From Streptomyces sp. WMMB 322 (GTDB taxonomy: Bacteria > Actinomycetota > Actinomycetes > Streptomycetales > Streptomycetaceae), in the NCBI RefSeq assembly GCF_900090145.1, contig NZ_FMHI01000001.1, forward strand, positions 62,001 to 126,000: 64,000 bases of DNA. Direction: 5' to 3'. Shown here piece after piece: positions 8,521-17,157 of this stretch. Position numbers and translations under genes: made by a program. How positions within the stretch are numbered: position 1 is the first letter of the stretch; every line of letters starts with the position of its first letter. The notes below the pieces were generated by a model. That model saw only the letters and a list, made by a program, of their open reading frames with translations. It had not been told where the DNA came from and ran no database searches.

Positions 8521-8650
8521 CAGGGGTGGGGGTACGCCCCCTCGCTGCGCTGGGGGGACCCCTACCCGGGCCCGCCAGGCCCAGGGGTGGGGGTACGCCC
8601 CCTCGCTGCGCTGGGGGGACCCCCACCCGGGCCCGCCAGGCCCAGGGGGA
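8521..8650. repeat. 61-bp tandem GC-rich repeat
   Basis: Two nearly identical 61-bp units (8521-8581, 8582-8642) and the start of a third. Each contains CAGGGGTGGGGGTACG, CTCGCTGCGCTGGGGGGACC and CCCGGGCCCGCCAGGCC. A diverged unit lies just before, at about 8455-8520. They belong to the palindromic repeat family seen elsewhere in the window and are intergenic. Confidence 0.7.
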
Positions 8651-8752
8651 CTAACGCTGCCCCTGGTAGAGCTTCTTGAACGCGAGACCGGCGAAGGCCA
8701 CGGTGCCGACGCAGACCAGGACCATCAGCGCGGTGAAGAATGCCTCAAGCAC
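8651..8752 (-). CDS. 33-residue single-helix membrane peptide
   Basis: Very small gene starting at GTG 8750-8752 with AGGAG eight bases upstream and ending in TAG. The product MLEAFFTALMVLVCVGTV continues with AFAGLAFKKLYQGQR. It is one hydrophobic segment (about 4-25) with a basic C-terminus, the layout of a single-pass membrane peptide. A good ribosome site and a sharp hydrophobic-to-basic profile argue that it is real. Function is unknown. The 61-bp repeats follow its stop codon directly. Confidence 0.6.
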   Translation of the reverse strand: MLEAFFTALMVLVCVGTVAFAGLAFKKLYQGQR

Positions 8753-9056
8753 GGGGTGTGCTCCTCGGATCGTTCGTCGTGGGTGTTCCTCGGCGTACGG
8801 GCCGCCCCGCGGGGAACGTGGGACGCCGTACGGGCCCGAGTCTAATCGGCGTCGCGGAAGGGCCCGTACACGGCCTGTCCGGGAGACGGCAGGCTCACGG
8901 GACGTACCGGATGCACCGGACGTATCGGATGCGGGTGGATGCGCGGGCGGAGCGGACGCAGCGGACGAGCGGACGCGTCGGCGATAAGAGTGCCGCGACG
9001 GGGTCACAGGACGGGGACACAGGACGGGGAAAGACGGGCAAAGCGCGAAGGACGCG

Positions 9057-9434
9057 TCAGTAGACGAGCGCCTGCACGCCCTCACCCATGATCTCGCTGA
9101 CGAAGACCTGGGCGCCCGCGATACGGACACCCTCCAGCACGTCCTTCTCCTCGATGCCGCGTCGGGCGGCGCACTGCGTGCACAGCGTGATCCGGCCCCC
9201 GGCCTGCACCCCGGAGATCAGCTCCGGCAGCGGCGCCGCGTGCGGCAGTTCGAACTCCTCGGCCCGTCCGGGCAGTGCGAACCACGCCGACTCCCCGGTG
9301 AGCCAGAGCGACACCTCCACGCCGCTGGCTGCCGCGACCGCGGCGACGGTGAAGGCCTGTGAGCAGCGCTCCGGCGCGTCCGCGCCCGCCGTCACCTTGA
9401 TCACGAGCTTCTTGCCTGCTGATGCTGCTGCCAT
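9057..9434 (-). CDS. DsrE-like family protein
   Basis: 125-residue protein with the DsrE/DsrF sulfur-relay-like fold pattern: KKLVIKVTAGADAPERCSQAF (KLVIKVTAGADAPERC at about 9-24), a hydrophobic VSLWLTGESAWF strand, and CTQCAARRG near residue 84. The two cysteines in CTQC could be persulfide carriers as in DsrE/TusD proteins, but this is inference. It stands downstream of the rhodanese-DUF1416 operon on the same strand, separated by a hairpin, so a role in sulfur transfer is plausible. Confidence 0.75.
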   Translation of the reverse strand: MAAASAGKKLVIKVTAGADAPERCSQAFTVAAVAAASGVEVSLWLTGESAWFALPGRAEEFELPHAAPLPELISGVQAGGRITLCTQCAARRGIEEKDVLEGVRIAGAQVFVSEIMGEGVQALVY

Positions 9435-9480
9435 GCGGCAAGCCTATGCCGCGGACGGGCCGGGCCGTGCGCCGCGCACG

Positions 9481-9518
9481 AAGGGCCGCGCACCGGGCGT
9501 ACCCGGGCGCGGCCCTTT
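9481..9518 (-). terminator. Terminator after the rhodanese-sseC operon
   Basis: Hairpin with arms AAGGGCCGCGC (9481-9491) and GCGCGGCCCTT (9507-9517), and an inner CCGGG/CCCGG stem. It lies between the DUF1416 gene and the DsrE-like gene. Confidence 0.6.
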
Positions 9519-9561
9519 GCCCGTCAGCGGGCCGCCCTGCCGGGCGGTCCGCTCCGGGTGG

Positions 9562-9849
9562 TCACACGGCGATGGCGACCTCCGACAGGCCGCCGTCCTG
9601 CGCGACGACCGTACGGTCCGCGGTGCCGCCCGGCACCAGTGCGCGGACCGTCCAGGTGCCCTCTGCCGCGTAGAAGCGGAACTGGCCGGTGGCGGACGTG
9701 GGAACCTCCGCCGTGAACTCGCCGCCGGCGTCCAGCAGCCGCACGTACCCGGTGACGGGCTCGCCGTCGCGTGTCACGCTGCCCTGGATCGTGGTCTCAC
9801 CGGGCTTGATGGTGGAGGCGTCGGGACCGCCTGCCTTGGCTCCGCACAT
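9562..9849 (-). CDS. DUF1416 / SseC-like protein
   Basis: 95-residue beta-rich protein. It starts MCGAKAGGPDAS and contains SVTRDGEPVTGYVRLLD and TGQFRFYAAEGTWTVRAL, the DUF1416 pattern. In Actinobacteria this gene is almost always next to a thiosulfate sulfurtransferase (cysA-sseC in mycobacteria), as here: the rhodanese ends 62 bp upstream on the same strand. AAGGGA stands six bases before the ATG. It is probably an accessory or partner of the sulfurtransferase; the biochemical role is not known. Confidence 0.85.
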   Translation of the reverse strand: MCGAKAGGPDASTIKPGETTIQGSVTRDGEPVTGYVRLLDAGGEFTAEVPTSATGQFRFYAAEGTWTVRALVPGGTADRTVVAQDGGLSEVAIAV

Positions 9850-9911
9850 GAAAGTTCCCTTCGGTTCTGATCGGATCGGGGCCGGCCCGGGTGGGGGTAC
9901 CCCAGGGGGAG

Positions 9912-10751
9912 TCAGTCTTCGGTGCCGACGGCGACGGGGACGCCGACCAGCGAGCCGTACTCGGTCCAGGAGCCGTCGTAGTTCTTGACGTTCTGCTGGC
10001 CCAGCAGCTCGTGCAGGACGAACCAGCTGTGAGCGGAGCGCTCACCGATGCGGCAGTAGGCGATGGTGTCCTTGCCCAGGTCGACGCCCTCGCCCTCGTA
10101 CAGCTCCTTCAGTTCCTCGTCGGACTTGAAGGTGCCGTCGTCGTTGGCCGACTTCGACCACGGGATGTTGCGGGCGCTCGGCACGTGGCCCGGGCGCTGG
10201 GACTGCTCCTGCGGCAGGTGGGCCGGGGCGAGCAGCTTGCCGCTGAACTCGTCGGGGGAGCGCACGTCGACCAGGTTCTTGGTGCCGATCGCGTCGACGA
10301 CCTCGTCGCGGAAGGCACGGATGGAGGTGTCCTGCGGCTTGGCCTTGTACTCGGTCTTCGCGCGGGTGGGCACCTCGGCGACCAGGTCGCGGGAGTCCAG
10401 CTCCCACTTCTTGCGGCCGCCGTCGAGCAGCTTCACGTCCTGGTGGCCGTAGAGCTTGAAGTACCAGTAGGCGTATGCGGCGAACCAGTTGTTGTTGCCG
10501 CCGTAGAGGACGACGGTGTCGTCGTTGGAGATGCCCTTCTCGGACAGGAGCTTCTCGAAGCCCGCCTGGTCGACGAAGTCGCGGCGGACCGGGTCCTGGA
10601 GGTCCTGCTTCCAGTCGATGCGCACTGCGTTCTTGATGTGGTTCTTGTCGTAGGCCGAGGTGTCCTCGTCGACCTCGACGATGACCGTCTTCGGGTCGTC
10701 GACGCGGTCCTGGACCCAGTCGGCGTCTACGAGGACGTCACTGCGGCTCAT
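9912..10751 (-). CDS. Thiosulfate sulfurtransferase (rhodanese, CysA/SseA type)
   Basis: Transfers sulfane sulfur from thiosulfate to a thiophilic acceptor. 279 residues with two rhodanese domains: an inactive N-terminal one (about 5-125) and a C-terminal one (about 145-275) carrying the active-site loop CRIGERS with catalytic Cys233. GGAGGAG lies five bases before the ATG. It is first in an operon with the DUF1416 gene. A short ORF with two Cys codons, the typical streptomycete 'putative leader peptide', lies 305 bp upstream on the same strand, so expression is probably tied to cysteine supply. Confidence 0.92.
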   Translation of the reverse strand: MSRSDVLVDADWVQDRVDDPKTVIVEVDEDTSAYDKNHIKNAVRIDWKQDLQDPVRRDFVDQAGFEKLLSEKGISNDDTVVLYGGNNNWFAAYAYWYFKLYGHQDVKLLDGGRKKWELDSRDLVAEVPTRAKTEYKAKPQDTSIRAFRDEVVDAIGTKNLVDVRSPDEFSGKLLAPAHLPQEQSQRPGHVPSARNIPWSKSANDDGTFKSDEELKELYEGEGVDLGKDTIAYCRIGERSAHSWFVLHELLGQQNVKNYDGSWTEYGSLVGVPVAVGTED

Positions 10752-11056
10752 GGTTTCTCCTCCGGGCAGGTAGCGGATGGCGGGGCACCTCCCACGCGTG
10801 GCTGTGGAGGTACGGGTACGGGTGCGGTATCAGGACGGCGATGCGGAGGCGCACGTACGTCGGGGTCGTGGCCGCACGGCACCGAAGACCGTGCGGTGGC
10901 CGGGGAACCGGCGGGGCGGGACGAACGGCTGGGGGTACGGCCCGGGCCTCCCCGGGGCCTTCGGCCCGGGTGGTGCCCCCGGGCCGGGGCGAGGACAGCG
11001 CACTCGCGCTCGGCATTTCGACCGGGTTCATGCGAACTCCGGCGGGCCGGCAGCCG
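10752..11056. other. Leader region between leader peptide and rhodanese
   Basis: No gene seen in these 305 bp. It holds a very GC-rich palindromic segment at about 10938-10990 (GGCCCGGGCC and GGCCTTCGGCCCGGG) that could form a transcription-attenuating hairpin in the minus-strand transcript, and it belongs to the dispersed palindromic repeat family. No U-tract is evident. Confidence 0.4.
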
Positions 11057-11140
11057 TCAGGAGGAAGTGCGACAGAGCATCGCGGCGACGCGGCAGAGGT
11101 CGACTGCACGCCGCTTCGTGAGGTCCGCCTGTCGCTTCAT
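11057..11140 (-). CDS. Putative leader peptide of the sulfur operon
   Basis: 27-residue ORF starting at ATG 11140. It reads MKRQADLTKRRAVDLCRV then AAMLCRTSS, stop. The TKRRAVDLCRVAAMLCR core is the pattern of the short 'putative leader peptides' that recur upstream of sulfur and cysteine genes in Streptomyces. Two Cys codons fall near the end, where ribosome stalling under cysteine limitation could change downstream RNA structure, as shown for cysteine attenuators in mycobacteria. It was found by reading the DNA and is too short for normal gene calling. Confidence 0.75.
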   Translation of the reverse strand: MKRQADLTKRRAVDLCRVAAMLCRTSS

Positions 11141-11488
11141 GGGGACGATCGTAGGGACGGCGGAGGGCTCGTGTCACCGCGAATCCACATCGTGAGACGT
11201 GATCGACCGCGATTTGGGACGTCTGTTCGGTCCGCCGCCCCCGCGGAGGGGTACGCGTGCTCGCGTGGCGGCCCGGAAGCCGCTGTCGCGGACGCTGCTG
11301 TCTCGTGAAGTGGGACGCAGTCGGGGCGGTGGCCTGGGCTCCGGCCCGGGGCCCTCCGGCAGCCGTCCCGCCCGGGCCCGCCGGCCCGCCGGTGAACGGG
11401 GACCGCCGGTGAACCGGGACCGCGGTCCGCCGTGGTCGGTCAGCGGCCGTGGCCGGGTCTGCGGCCGGACCCGGCCGCCGGGACCACC
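11141..11488. other. Intergenic region upstream of the leader peptide
   Basis: 348 bp without a credible gene. It should hold the promoter of the leader peptide-rhodanese operon near 11150-11210 (on the minus strand) and the 3' end region of the DUF2993 gene. I see no clear promoter boxes. Confidence 0.35.
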
Positions 11489-12199
11489 TCAGCGGCCGAG
11501 CTTCACGTCCTGGCCGCCGACGGTCAGCTCGATGCCCTCGACCGTGGGTTCGACCTTCTTCAGTTCGAGCCCGTCGGGAAGTCCCGCGATCTTCCGCTCG
11601 AAGTCGATCCTGCCGCGGATCGCGTTCTCGACACCGGGGATGTCCGCCCCCGGCACCTTGTCGGCCCGCAGCCTCAGCGTGTCACCGCCCGCGACGCTGA
11701 CCGTGCTCGTCACGCTGCGCTGGAAGCTCTGGCCGAGCACCGTGACACCGGCGCTCACCTTGACCCTGCCCTGGCCGCTGCCGTCCTTGCCGCCCCAGCC
11801 CACCTTCACGCCGTCGAGGGCGGCCTTGGTCAGTTCTCCGTACGAGACGAACGCCGTGCCGTCCGCCCGGCCGGCGACCGCCGAGGAGAAGTCGCCGCTG
11901 AAACGGATGTCCTGGAGCTTGGCGTCGATGCGGTTGACCTTCAGCCGGCCGCCGGAGGCCTCGGCCTTCAGGCCGCTCATCTCGGCGTCGACCTCGCTGA
12001 GTTCCTGCGCCGCGACCTGGGTGAGGAAGGGGAAGCCCTTGATGTCGACCGAGGTCTTCCCGGCGGACGCGATGCCCGGGGAGGTCTTGATCTTCTCGGC
12101 GGCCTTGTCCTCGGCGATGTTGACCGCCAGCCGGTCGGCGGCCACGAACAGCACCGCGAGGACGAAGAGGACGATGAGCCCTCTGCGTAGTGCGCGCAT
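11489..12199 (-). CDS. DUF2993 (LmeA-like) membrane-anchored protein
   Basis: 236-residue protein with an N-terminal signal-anchor helix (GLIVLFVLAVLFVAADRLAV, about 7-26) and an extracytoplasmic DUF2993 domain. SVDIKGFPFLTQVAAQELSEV (SVDIKGFPFLTQ at about 50-61) is the typical DUF2993 opening, and repeated beta-strand segments follow. The mycobacterial member LmeA is a periplasmic mannosyltransferase accessory that binds phosphoinositides; the role in Streptomyces is not known. It is on the minus strand, with 159 bp to the upstream membrane gene. Confidence 0.8.
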   Translation of the reverse strand: MRALRRGLIVLFVLAVLFVAADRLAVNIAEDKAAEKIKTSPGIASAGKTSVDIKGFPFLTQVAAQELSEVDAEMSGLKAEASGGRLKVNRIDAKLQDIRFSGDFSSAVAGRADGTAFVSYGELTKAALDGVKVGWGGKDGSGQGRVKVSAGVTVLGQSFQRSVTSTVSVAGGDTLRLRADKVPGADIPGVENAIRGRIDFERKIAGLPDGLELKKVEPTVEGIELTVGGQDVKLGR

Positions 12200-12358
12200 C
12201 TGCGTTCTCTCCCTGCTCCCGGGCGGCTTTCCGTGCTTGACGAGGTCCCGCCCGGACCCGGGGGGCCGAGTGGGAGGGCTGCGGCCCCGGAGAAAACCGG
12301 GACGGCCTCACGCGGCCTCACAGACTCCGGGACAGCAGCGAGCCTAACCCGGCAGCAC

Positions 12359-13351
12359 TCAGACGAACGCTCTGCCGAACAGATAGACGACCGGCGCTGC
12401 CAGAGTCAGTGGCAGTGCCACACCTGCCGTCATGTGGACGAACCGCGACGGGTAGTCGTAGCTCGCCACCCGCAGCCCCAGCAGCGCGCATCCGCCCGTC
12501 ACCAGGCCCAGTACGCCGCCCGCCGCCGCCGGAGCGGTCGCCGCGCCGTCACCGCCGAGCACGGTCAGCTGCCCGGCTGCGATTCCCGCCCCCGCGGCCG
12601 CCAACAGGGCGACGGCGGGTGAGACGAACGGCGGCAGCGGCAGTGCGCGGGCCAGCGCGGCGACCGCCACGGCGGCGGCACCGGCCGTCACGGCGTCGGC
12701 CGTCGCCGCGTCGAGGGAGGCGAGGAAACCGGCCGCGATCACCGTGAGGGCGGTCGCCGTGAACGCCGCGGTCAGCGCGTAGAGGCGCTCGTCCGGCCCG
12801 GACAGGTTGCGCAGATGCAGCACAAGCGTCAGCACACACCACATGCCGAGCGTCCCGATGATCACGGCGGGCGCGTGGCCGCTGTCGGCGAGCAACAGGG
12901 AGACGTCCGTCGCCACTCCCGCCAGAAAGGCGAGCGCGATGCCCTGGCGGGCGGGCCACATCCCGTTCAGGCGGAACCAGCCGGCCGCCGTCACCGCCTG
13001 GAGCAGCGCCACGGCGACGGCGAGCGCGGCCCCGCCGATCTGCGCGGCACCCGCGACGAACAGGGCGAGCGCCGTGGTCACGGCCGCGGGCAGCAGCCCG
13101 GGAGCGATGAGCGGGGAACCCGTGGAGCGGGCCGGCGGGGCGTCGGCCCGCGCACCGCCGCCACTGCCACTGCCGGCAGTAGTGCCACCGGTGCCGGTGC
13201 TGCCGGCGGCAACGCCCCTGCCAGTGGCGGTGGCGGTGACGGCGGACGGCAGCGGCTGCGACTGCCCGTACACGCCGGAACGCGACTGCGACTGCGGCTG
13301 GTTCGGGTGCTGGTGCTGCGTGCCCGGACGGGAGCGGGAGTTCTCGGTCAT
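12359..13351 (-). CDS. Polytopic integral membrane protein, function unknown
   Basis: 330 residues. The first ~80 are disordered (Gln/Ser/Gly/Thr-rich). About eight hydrophobic segments follow, for example PAAVTTALALFVAGAAQIGG, APAVIIGTLGMWCVLTLVL and ALTVIAAGFLASL. The chain ends VVYLFGRAFV. There are no catalytic motifs. Its start overlaps the stop of the MoaD-like gene by four bases, so the two are translationally coupled. I do not recognise a family. Confidence 0.75.
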   Translation of the reverse strand: MTENSRSRPGTQHQHPNQPQSQSRSGVYGQSQPLPSAVTATATGRGVAAGSTGTGGTTAGSGSGGGARADAPPARSTGSPLIAPGLLPAAVTTALALFVAGAAQIGGAALAVAVALLQAVTAAGWFRLNGMWPARQGIALAFLAGVATDVSLLLADSGHAPAVIIGTLGMWCVLTLVLHLRNLSGPDERLYALTAAFTATALTVIAAGFLASLDAATADAVTAGAAAVAVAALARALPLPPFVSPAVALLAAAGAGIAAGQLTVLGGDGAATAPAAAGGVLGLVTGGCALLGLRVASYDYPSRFVHMTAGVALPLTLAAPVVYLFGRAFV

Positions 13352-13614
13352 GCGGCACCCCCGGCGAACGGCGGGAGGACCTCGACGGTGCCGCCCTCGC
13401 TGAGCCGCACCGCGTCGTGCTCGCGCTTGCCGACGGGGTCGCCGTCCACGAGGAAGGAGCAGCGCATCAGCACACGCGCGAAGTCCGGACGTCCGGTGTG
13501 ACGCTCGCGGGCGCCGTCCAGCGCGTCGGCGAGCGTCGCCGCCTCGTAGTGCTCCTCGGCCGTACCGGCCGCGGCTTTCGCCGCCGCCCAGTAGCGGATC
13601 GTGCCACTCGCCAT
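13348..13614 (-). CDS. MoaD/ThiS-family sulfur-carrier-like protein
   Basis: 88-residue beta-grasp protein of the MoaD/ThiS family (IRYWAAAKAAAG near the start, GGTVEVLPPFAGG at the end). Sulfur carriers are adenylated and thiocarboxylated on a terminal Gly-Gly. Here the chain continues as GGAA, so two residues would have to be removed (as for CysO-like or Mec-processed carriers), or the protein works otherwise. The ATG has AGGACC upstream. It is coupled to the membrane protein by a four-base overlap. The partner enzyme is not visible nearby. Confidence 0.75.
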   Translation of the reverse strand: MASGTIRYWAAAKAAAGTAEEHYEAATLADALDGARERHTGRPDFARVLMRCSFLVDGDPVGKREHDAVRLSEGGTVEVLPPFAGGAA

Positions 13615-13765
13615 CGTGGGTCCTGCCCTCTCAGCCTGTCCGTCCCGCGGGACCGCGCCGTCCTGTCCTGCCGCCGCTCCGCCGGACCGCGGTCCGCCTC
13701 ACGGTCCTGCCGCGGCAGCACGGGACGGGCCCGTACGTACGGATCGCGCGTCGTTGCGCGACCCA

Positions 13766-14773
13766 TCATGCCGGGCCCGCGGCGGGGTCCGGCCACTGAC
13801 GGCCGACCCAACTTCCGATCCGGTGCAGGAGTTCCGGCTCCGCCGCGTTCTCGGCATGACCGAAGCCCTCGATCAGCCACAGCTCGGTGCAGTCCGGATC
13901 GCCCGCCGCCGCAAGGGAGTCGGGGTGGTCGACGGGGAAGTACCGGTCCTGGTCGCCGTGCACGACGAGCAAGGGGGTCGGCGCCAGCAGCGGTGCTGCG
14001 GCCACCGGCGAGAGCGGTACCGGATCCCAGTCGTGGGGGTGGATGCGGGTGCGCAGCCCGTAGCGGGAGACGAGCCGTCCCACCGGCTTCTGGATCACCC
14101 AGTGCAGCCGGCGCATCGGAGCGGTCCCGCGGTAGTACCAGCGGGCCGGTGCGCTCACCGCCACGACCGCGTCGGAGTGTTCGGCCGGTCCGGCCGGCCC
14201 GGTGCCGGGGTGCTCCGTGCCGGCCCGTGCGACCGTGCGCCCCTCGTGCGCCTCCCGCCCCTCGTGCCCCTCGTGACCTTCGCGCCTTTCGTGGGCCGTG
14301 GGACGGTGCAGCGCGCCGTGCCGGACGACGACGGAGCCGCCCATCGAGAAGCCGACCGTCGCCACCCGCGCATGACCGAGGGACCGGGCCCAGCCCACCG
14401 CCGCCGCCACATCGAGGACTTCGAGATCGCCGACCGTCGAGTGGCCGCCGGAGCCGCCGTGACCACGGAACGAGAAGGTGATCACGGCTCCGTACTGCGT
14501 GAACACCCGCACGGCCCGGCGCAGTGCCGGCCGGTCCACGGAACCGCTGAAGCCGTGTGCGAGCACGATCGCGCCCGGGGCTTCCGCGCTTCCGCCGTGG
14601 CCGCCGCTGCCCTCGTACGGGTCGTACGCGGCCTCGATCCGCACCCCGTCGGAGGTCCGCAGCACCGCCCTCTCCCCGGGCCCTTGCCGTAGGTCCGGAG
14701 CGGCGCCGGGGTCACCCGCGGTGCCGGTGTCGGCACCGGAGCGAGCGAACTCACACTCCGCATCGTCGCCCAT
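13766..14773 (-). CDS. Alpha/beta hydrolase
   Basis: 335-residue serine hydrolase. The nucleophile elbow GFSMGG gives Ser143, the oxyanion region is LAHGFSGS (71-78), the acid is in [10 protein letters not shown] and the catalytic His in EGFGHAENA near the C-terminus. An insertion of about 45 residues (156-200) after the nucleophile helix is rich in His, Glu and Gly ([19 protein letters not shown]) and lies where lid domains occur. The first ~35 residues are disordered. It is divergent from glnR. The substrate is unknown. Confidence 0.82.
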   Translation of the reverse strand: MGDDAECEFARSGADTGTAGDPGAAPDLRQGPGERAVLRTSDGVRIEAAYDPYEGSGGHGGSAEAPGAIVLAHGFSGSVDRPALRRAVRVFTQYGAVITFSFRGHGGSGGHSTVGDLEVLDVAAAVGWARSLGHARVATVGFSMGGSVVVRHGALHRPTAHERREGHEGHEGREAHEGRTVARAGTEHPGTGPAGPAEHSDAVVAVSAPARWYYRGTAPMRRLHWVIQKPVGRLVSRYGLRTRIHPHDWDPVPLSPVAAAPLLAPTPLLVVHGDQDRYFPVDHPDSLAAAGDPDCTELWLIEGFGHAENAAEPELLHRIGSWVGRQWPDPAAGPA

Positions 14774-14923
14774 GTCCGCTATTCTGCTCTGAGTGAAGGA
14801 TCCGGGCAGCGCCGCCCCCGGGTCCTTTTGTGCTTTCAGGAGCCCGTGCCTTCAGGAGCGCATACGTACGAAGCAGTGCCGAGCCGTACCGAAGTCCCGA
14901 GCGGGACCGAGGAAGGATCTGAC

Positions 14924-15703
14924 GTGAGTTCGCTACTCCTGCTGACGAACGCCCTCCAGCCCTCCACCGAAGTGCTTCCAGCCCTCGGTCTGCTGCTGCA
15001 CAACGTGCGCGTGGCACCGGCCGAAGGGGCGGCTCTCGTGAACACCCCCGGAGCCGACGCCATCCTCGTCGACGGGCGCCGCGACCTGCCCCAGGTCCGC
15101 TCGCTGTGCCAGCTGCTGCACCAGACGGGCCCCGGCTGCCCGCTGATCCTCATCGTCACGGAGGGCGGTCTGGCCGCCGTCACCGCGGAGTGGGGCGTCG
15201 ACGACGTTCTGCTGGAGAGCGCGGGCCCCGCCGAGGTCGAGGCGCGGCTGCGTCTCGCCCTGGGCCGGATGCAGGGCGGCGCGGAGGACGAGCCGACCGA
15301 GATCCGCAACGGCGACCTGTCCGTCGACGAGGCCACCTACAGCGCGAAGCTGAAGGGCCGGGTCCTGGACCTGACCTTCAAGGAGTTCGAGCTGCTGAAG
15401 TACCTGGCTCAGCACCCGGGCCGCGTCTTCACCCGCGCCCAGCTGCTCCAGGAGGTGTGGGGCTACGACTACTTCGGCGGTACCCGCACCGTGGACGTGC
15501 ACGTACGGCGCCTGCGCGCGAAGCTCGGCCCCGAGCACGAGTCGCTGATCGGCACCGTACGCAACGTCGGATACCGCTTCGTCTCCCCGGAGAAGAAGGA
15601 GGGGAAGACGCCGCAGGAGAAGCAGGCGAAAGCCGACGCGCGTGCCGTGACCGACGAGGCCACCCGCCTGGTGCGGGAGGCCGCGGGCGACGGCGCCGGG
15701 TGA
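14924..15703 (+). CDS. glnR: GlnR, global nitrogen regulator (orphan OmpR-type)
   Basis: OmpR-family regulator of nitrogen assimilation (glnA, glnII, amtB, nir genes in Streptomyces). 259 residues: an atypical receiver domain with conserved ILVDGRRD (Asp50, Asp54) that does not need a cognate kinase, and a C-terminal winged helix (about 130-225) with [20 protein letters not shown] and [17 protein letters not shown]. The start GTG has AAGGA at good spacing, and the opening [19 protein letters not shown] matches known GlnR. The C-terminal ~35 residues are a charged tail of the kind that varies among GlnR proteins. Confidence 0.95.
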   Translation: MSSLLLLTNALQPSTEVLPALGLLLHNVRVAPAEGAALVNTPGADAILVDGRRDLPQVRSLCQLLHQTGPGCPLILIVTEGGLAAVTAEWGVDDVLLESAGPAEVEARLRLALGRMQGGAEDEPTEIRNGDLSVDEATYSAKLKGRVLDLTFKEFELLKYLAQHPGRVFTRAQLLQEVWGYDYFGGTRTVDVHVRRLRAKLGPEHESLIGTVRNVGYRFVSPEKKEGKTPQEKQAKADARAVTDEATRLVREAAGDGAG

Positions 15704-15802
15704 CCTGACAGGTTGCTGTGACAGGTTGCCCTGCCAGGTTCACCTGCAGCTGACACGGGTTCGAGGCTGACACGGGCCCGTGCCGGGCACGGAATCGGCG
15801 TT

Positions 15803-15853
15803 CGCGGACTCCGCTGCGTGGACTCCGTCGCGCAGTCCTCCGCGGAGTCCGCG
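15803..15853 (+). terminator. Probable glnR terminator
   Basis: Perfect 12-bp inverted repeat CGCGGACTCCGC (15803-15814) / GCGGAGTCCGCG (15842-15853) with a 27-nt loop that itself repeats GGACTCCG. It lies 100 bp after glnR. No U-tract is seen. Confidence 0.45.
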
Positions 15854-15954
15854 AGTCCGCCCGCGAAGCGGCCGGTGGGCGGGCGCCCGGAGCGCCGCCG
15901 GCCGGAACCCCGAGGCCCCTGAACGGCCGGATGCTCCACGCGTAGACTGCCCGG

Positions 15955-16992
15955 GTGGCCAGGGTGACGCGGGACGATGTGGCAAGACTTGCGGGTACGT
16001 CGACCGCGGTTGTCAGCTATGTGATCAACAACGGGCCGAGGCCCGTCGCTCCGGCCACGCGTGAGCGCGTGCTGGCGGCCATCAAGGAGCTGGGCTACCG
16101 GCCGGACAGAGTCGCGCAGGCGATGGCCTCGCGCCGCACGGACCTCATAGGTCTCATCGTCCCCGACGCCCGGCAGCCCTTCTTCGCGGAACTCGCCCAC
16201 GCCGTCGAGCAGGCCGCCGCCGAGCGCGGAAAGATGGTCCTCGTCGGCAATTCCGACTACCTCGACGAGCGCGAGGTGCATTACCTGCGGGCCTTCCTGG
16301 GGATGCGCGTCTCGGGTCTGATCCTCATCAGCCAGGGCCCCAGCGAGCACGCCGCGGTGGAGATAGACGCCTGGGACGCCCGCGTCGTGCTGCTGCACCG
16401 CCGCCCCGAGGCCATCGACGACGTGGCGGTCGTGCTCGACGACGTCGGCGGTGCGCAGCTGGCCACCCGCCACCTGCTGGATCACGGCCACGAGTATGTC
16501 GCCTGTCTCGGCGGCATCGATTCCACCCCCGAGTCGGGCGACCCGGTCACCGACCACGTCGAGGGCTGGTCCCGCGCGATGGCGGAGGCCGGGCGCTCCG
16601 TGGACGGCCGCCTCTACCAGTCCCCGTACAACCGGTACGGCACCTACCAGCTGGCGCTCGACCTGCTGGGCCGCCCGGACCGTCCCACCGCCGTCTTCTG
16701 CGCCACCGACGACCAGGCGTTCGGCGTGCTGCGCGCGGCGCGCGAACTCGGCCTGGACGTCCCGCAGGACCTGGCCGTCGCCGGCTTCGACGACGTGAAG
16801 GAGGCGGGACTGACGGACCCGCCGCTCACCACGGTCGGCTCCGACCGCGAGGGCATGGCGAAGGCGGCCGTCGATCTGGTCCTGGACGACGGGCTGCGGG
16901 TCGCCGGTTCCCAGCGGCAGCGGGTGCGGCAGTTCCCGGCGGGACTCGTGGTGCGGCGCTCGTGCGGGTGCGGGGAACCCCCGCGCCGCTGA
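15955..16992 (+). CDS. LacI-family transcriptional regulator
   Basis: 345-residue repressor. The N-terminal helix-turn-helix ([20 protein letters not shown], 4-23) is followed by the hinge [21 protein letters not shown] periplasmic-binding-protein-like effector domain follows ([55 protein letters not shown]). The sugar or other ligand is not predictable. It stands alone between glnR and the CssRS-like pair; no sugar genes adjoin it. The start is GTG 15955. Confidence 0.9.
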   Translation: MARVTRDDVARLAGTSTAVVSYVINNGPRPVAPATRERVLAAIKELGYRPDRVAQAMASRRTDLIGLIVPDARQPFFAELAHAVEQAAAERGKMVLVGNSDYLDEREVHYLRAFLGMRVSGLILISQGPSEHAAVEIDAWDARVVLLHRRPEAIDDVAVVLDDVGGAQLATRHLLDHGHEYVACLGGIDSTPESGDPVTDHVEGWSRAMAEAGRSVDGRLYQSPYNRYGTYQLALDLLGRPDRPTAVFCATDDQAFGVLRAARELGLDVPQDLAVAGFDDVKEAGLTDPPLTTVGSDREGMAKAAVDLVLDDGLRVAGSQRQRVRQFPAGLVVRRSCGCGEPPRR

Positions 16993-17157
16993 CGCCTCGC
17001 CCTGCCCCCGCGCCGCTGACGCCGCGCTCCCACTCCCTCTCCGCCTGCCGTTCCGGCTCCCTGCCGCCTCTTGGGCCGCCCGCGCCCCGGGCCGCCCGCC
17101 TGCCCTGTGACACGACTGACACGCGGCCCGTGCCCGCACGGTGCGAGGCTTGGGTTC

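Noticed and set aside
8455..8650. Repeat array considered as CRISPR
   Set aside because: Units are tandem 61-bp copies without unique spacers, palindromic and G-rich, and no cas genes are present.
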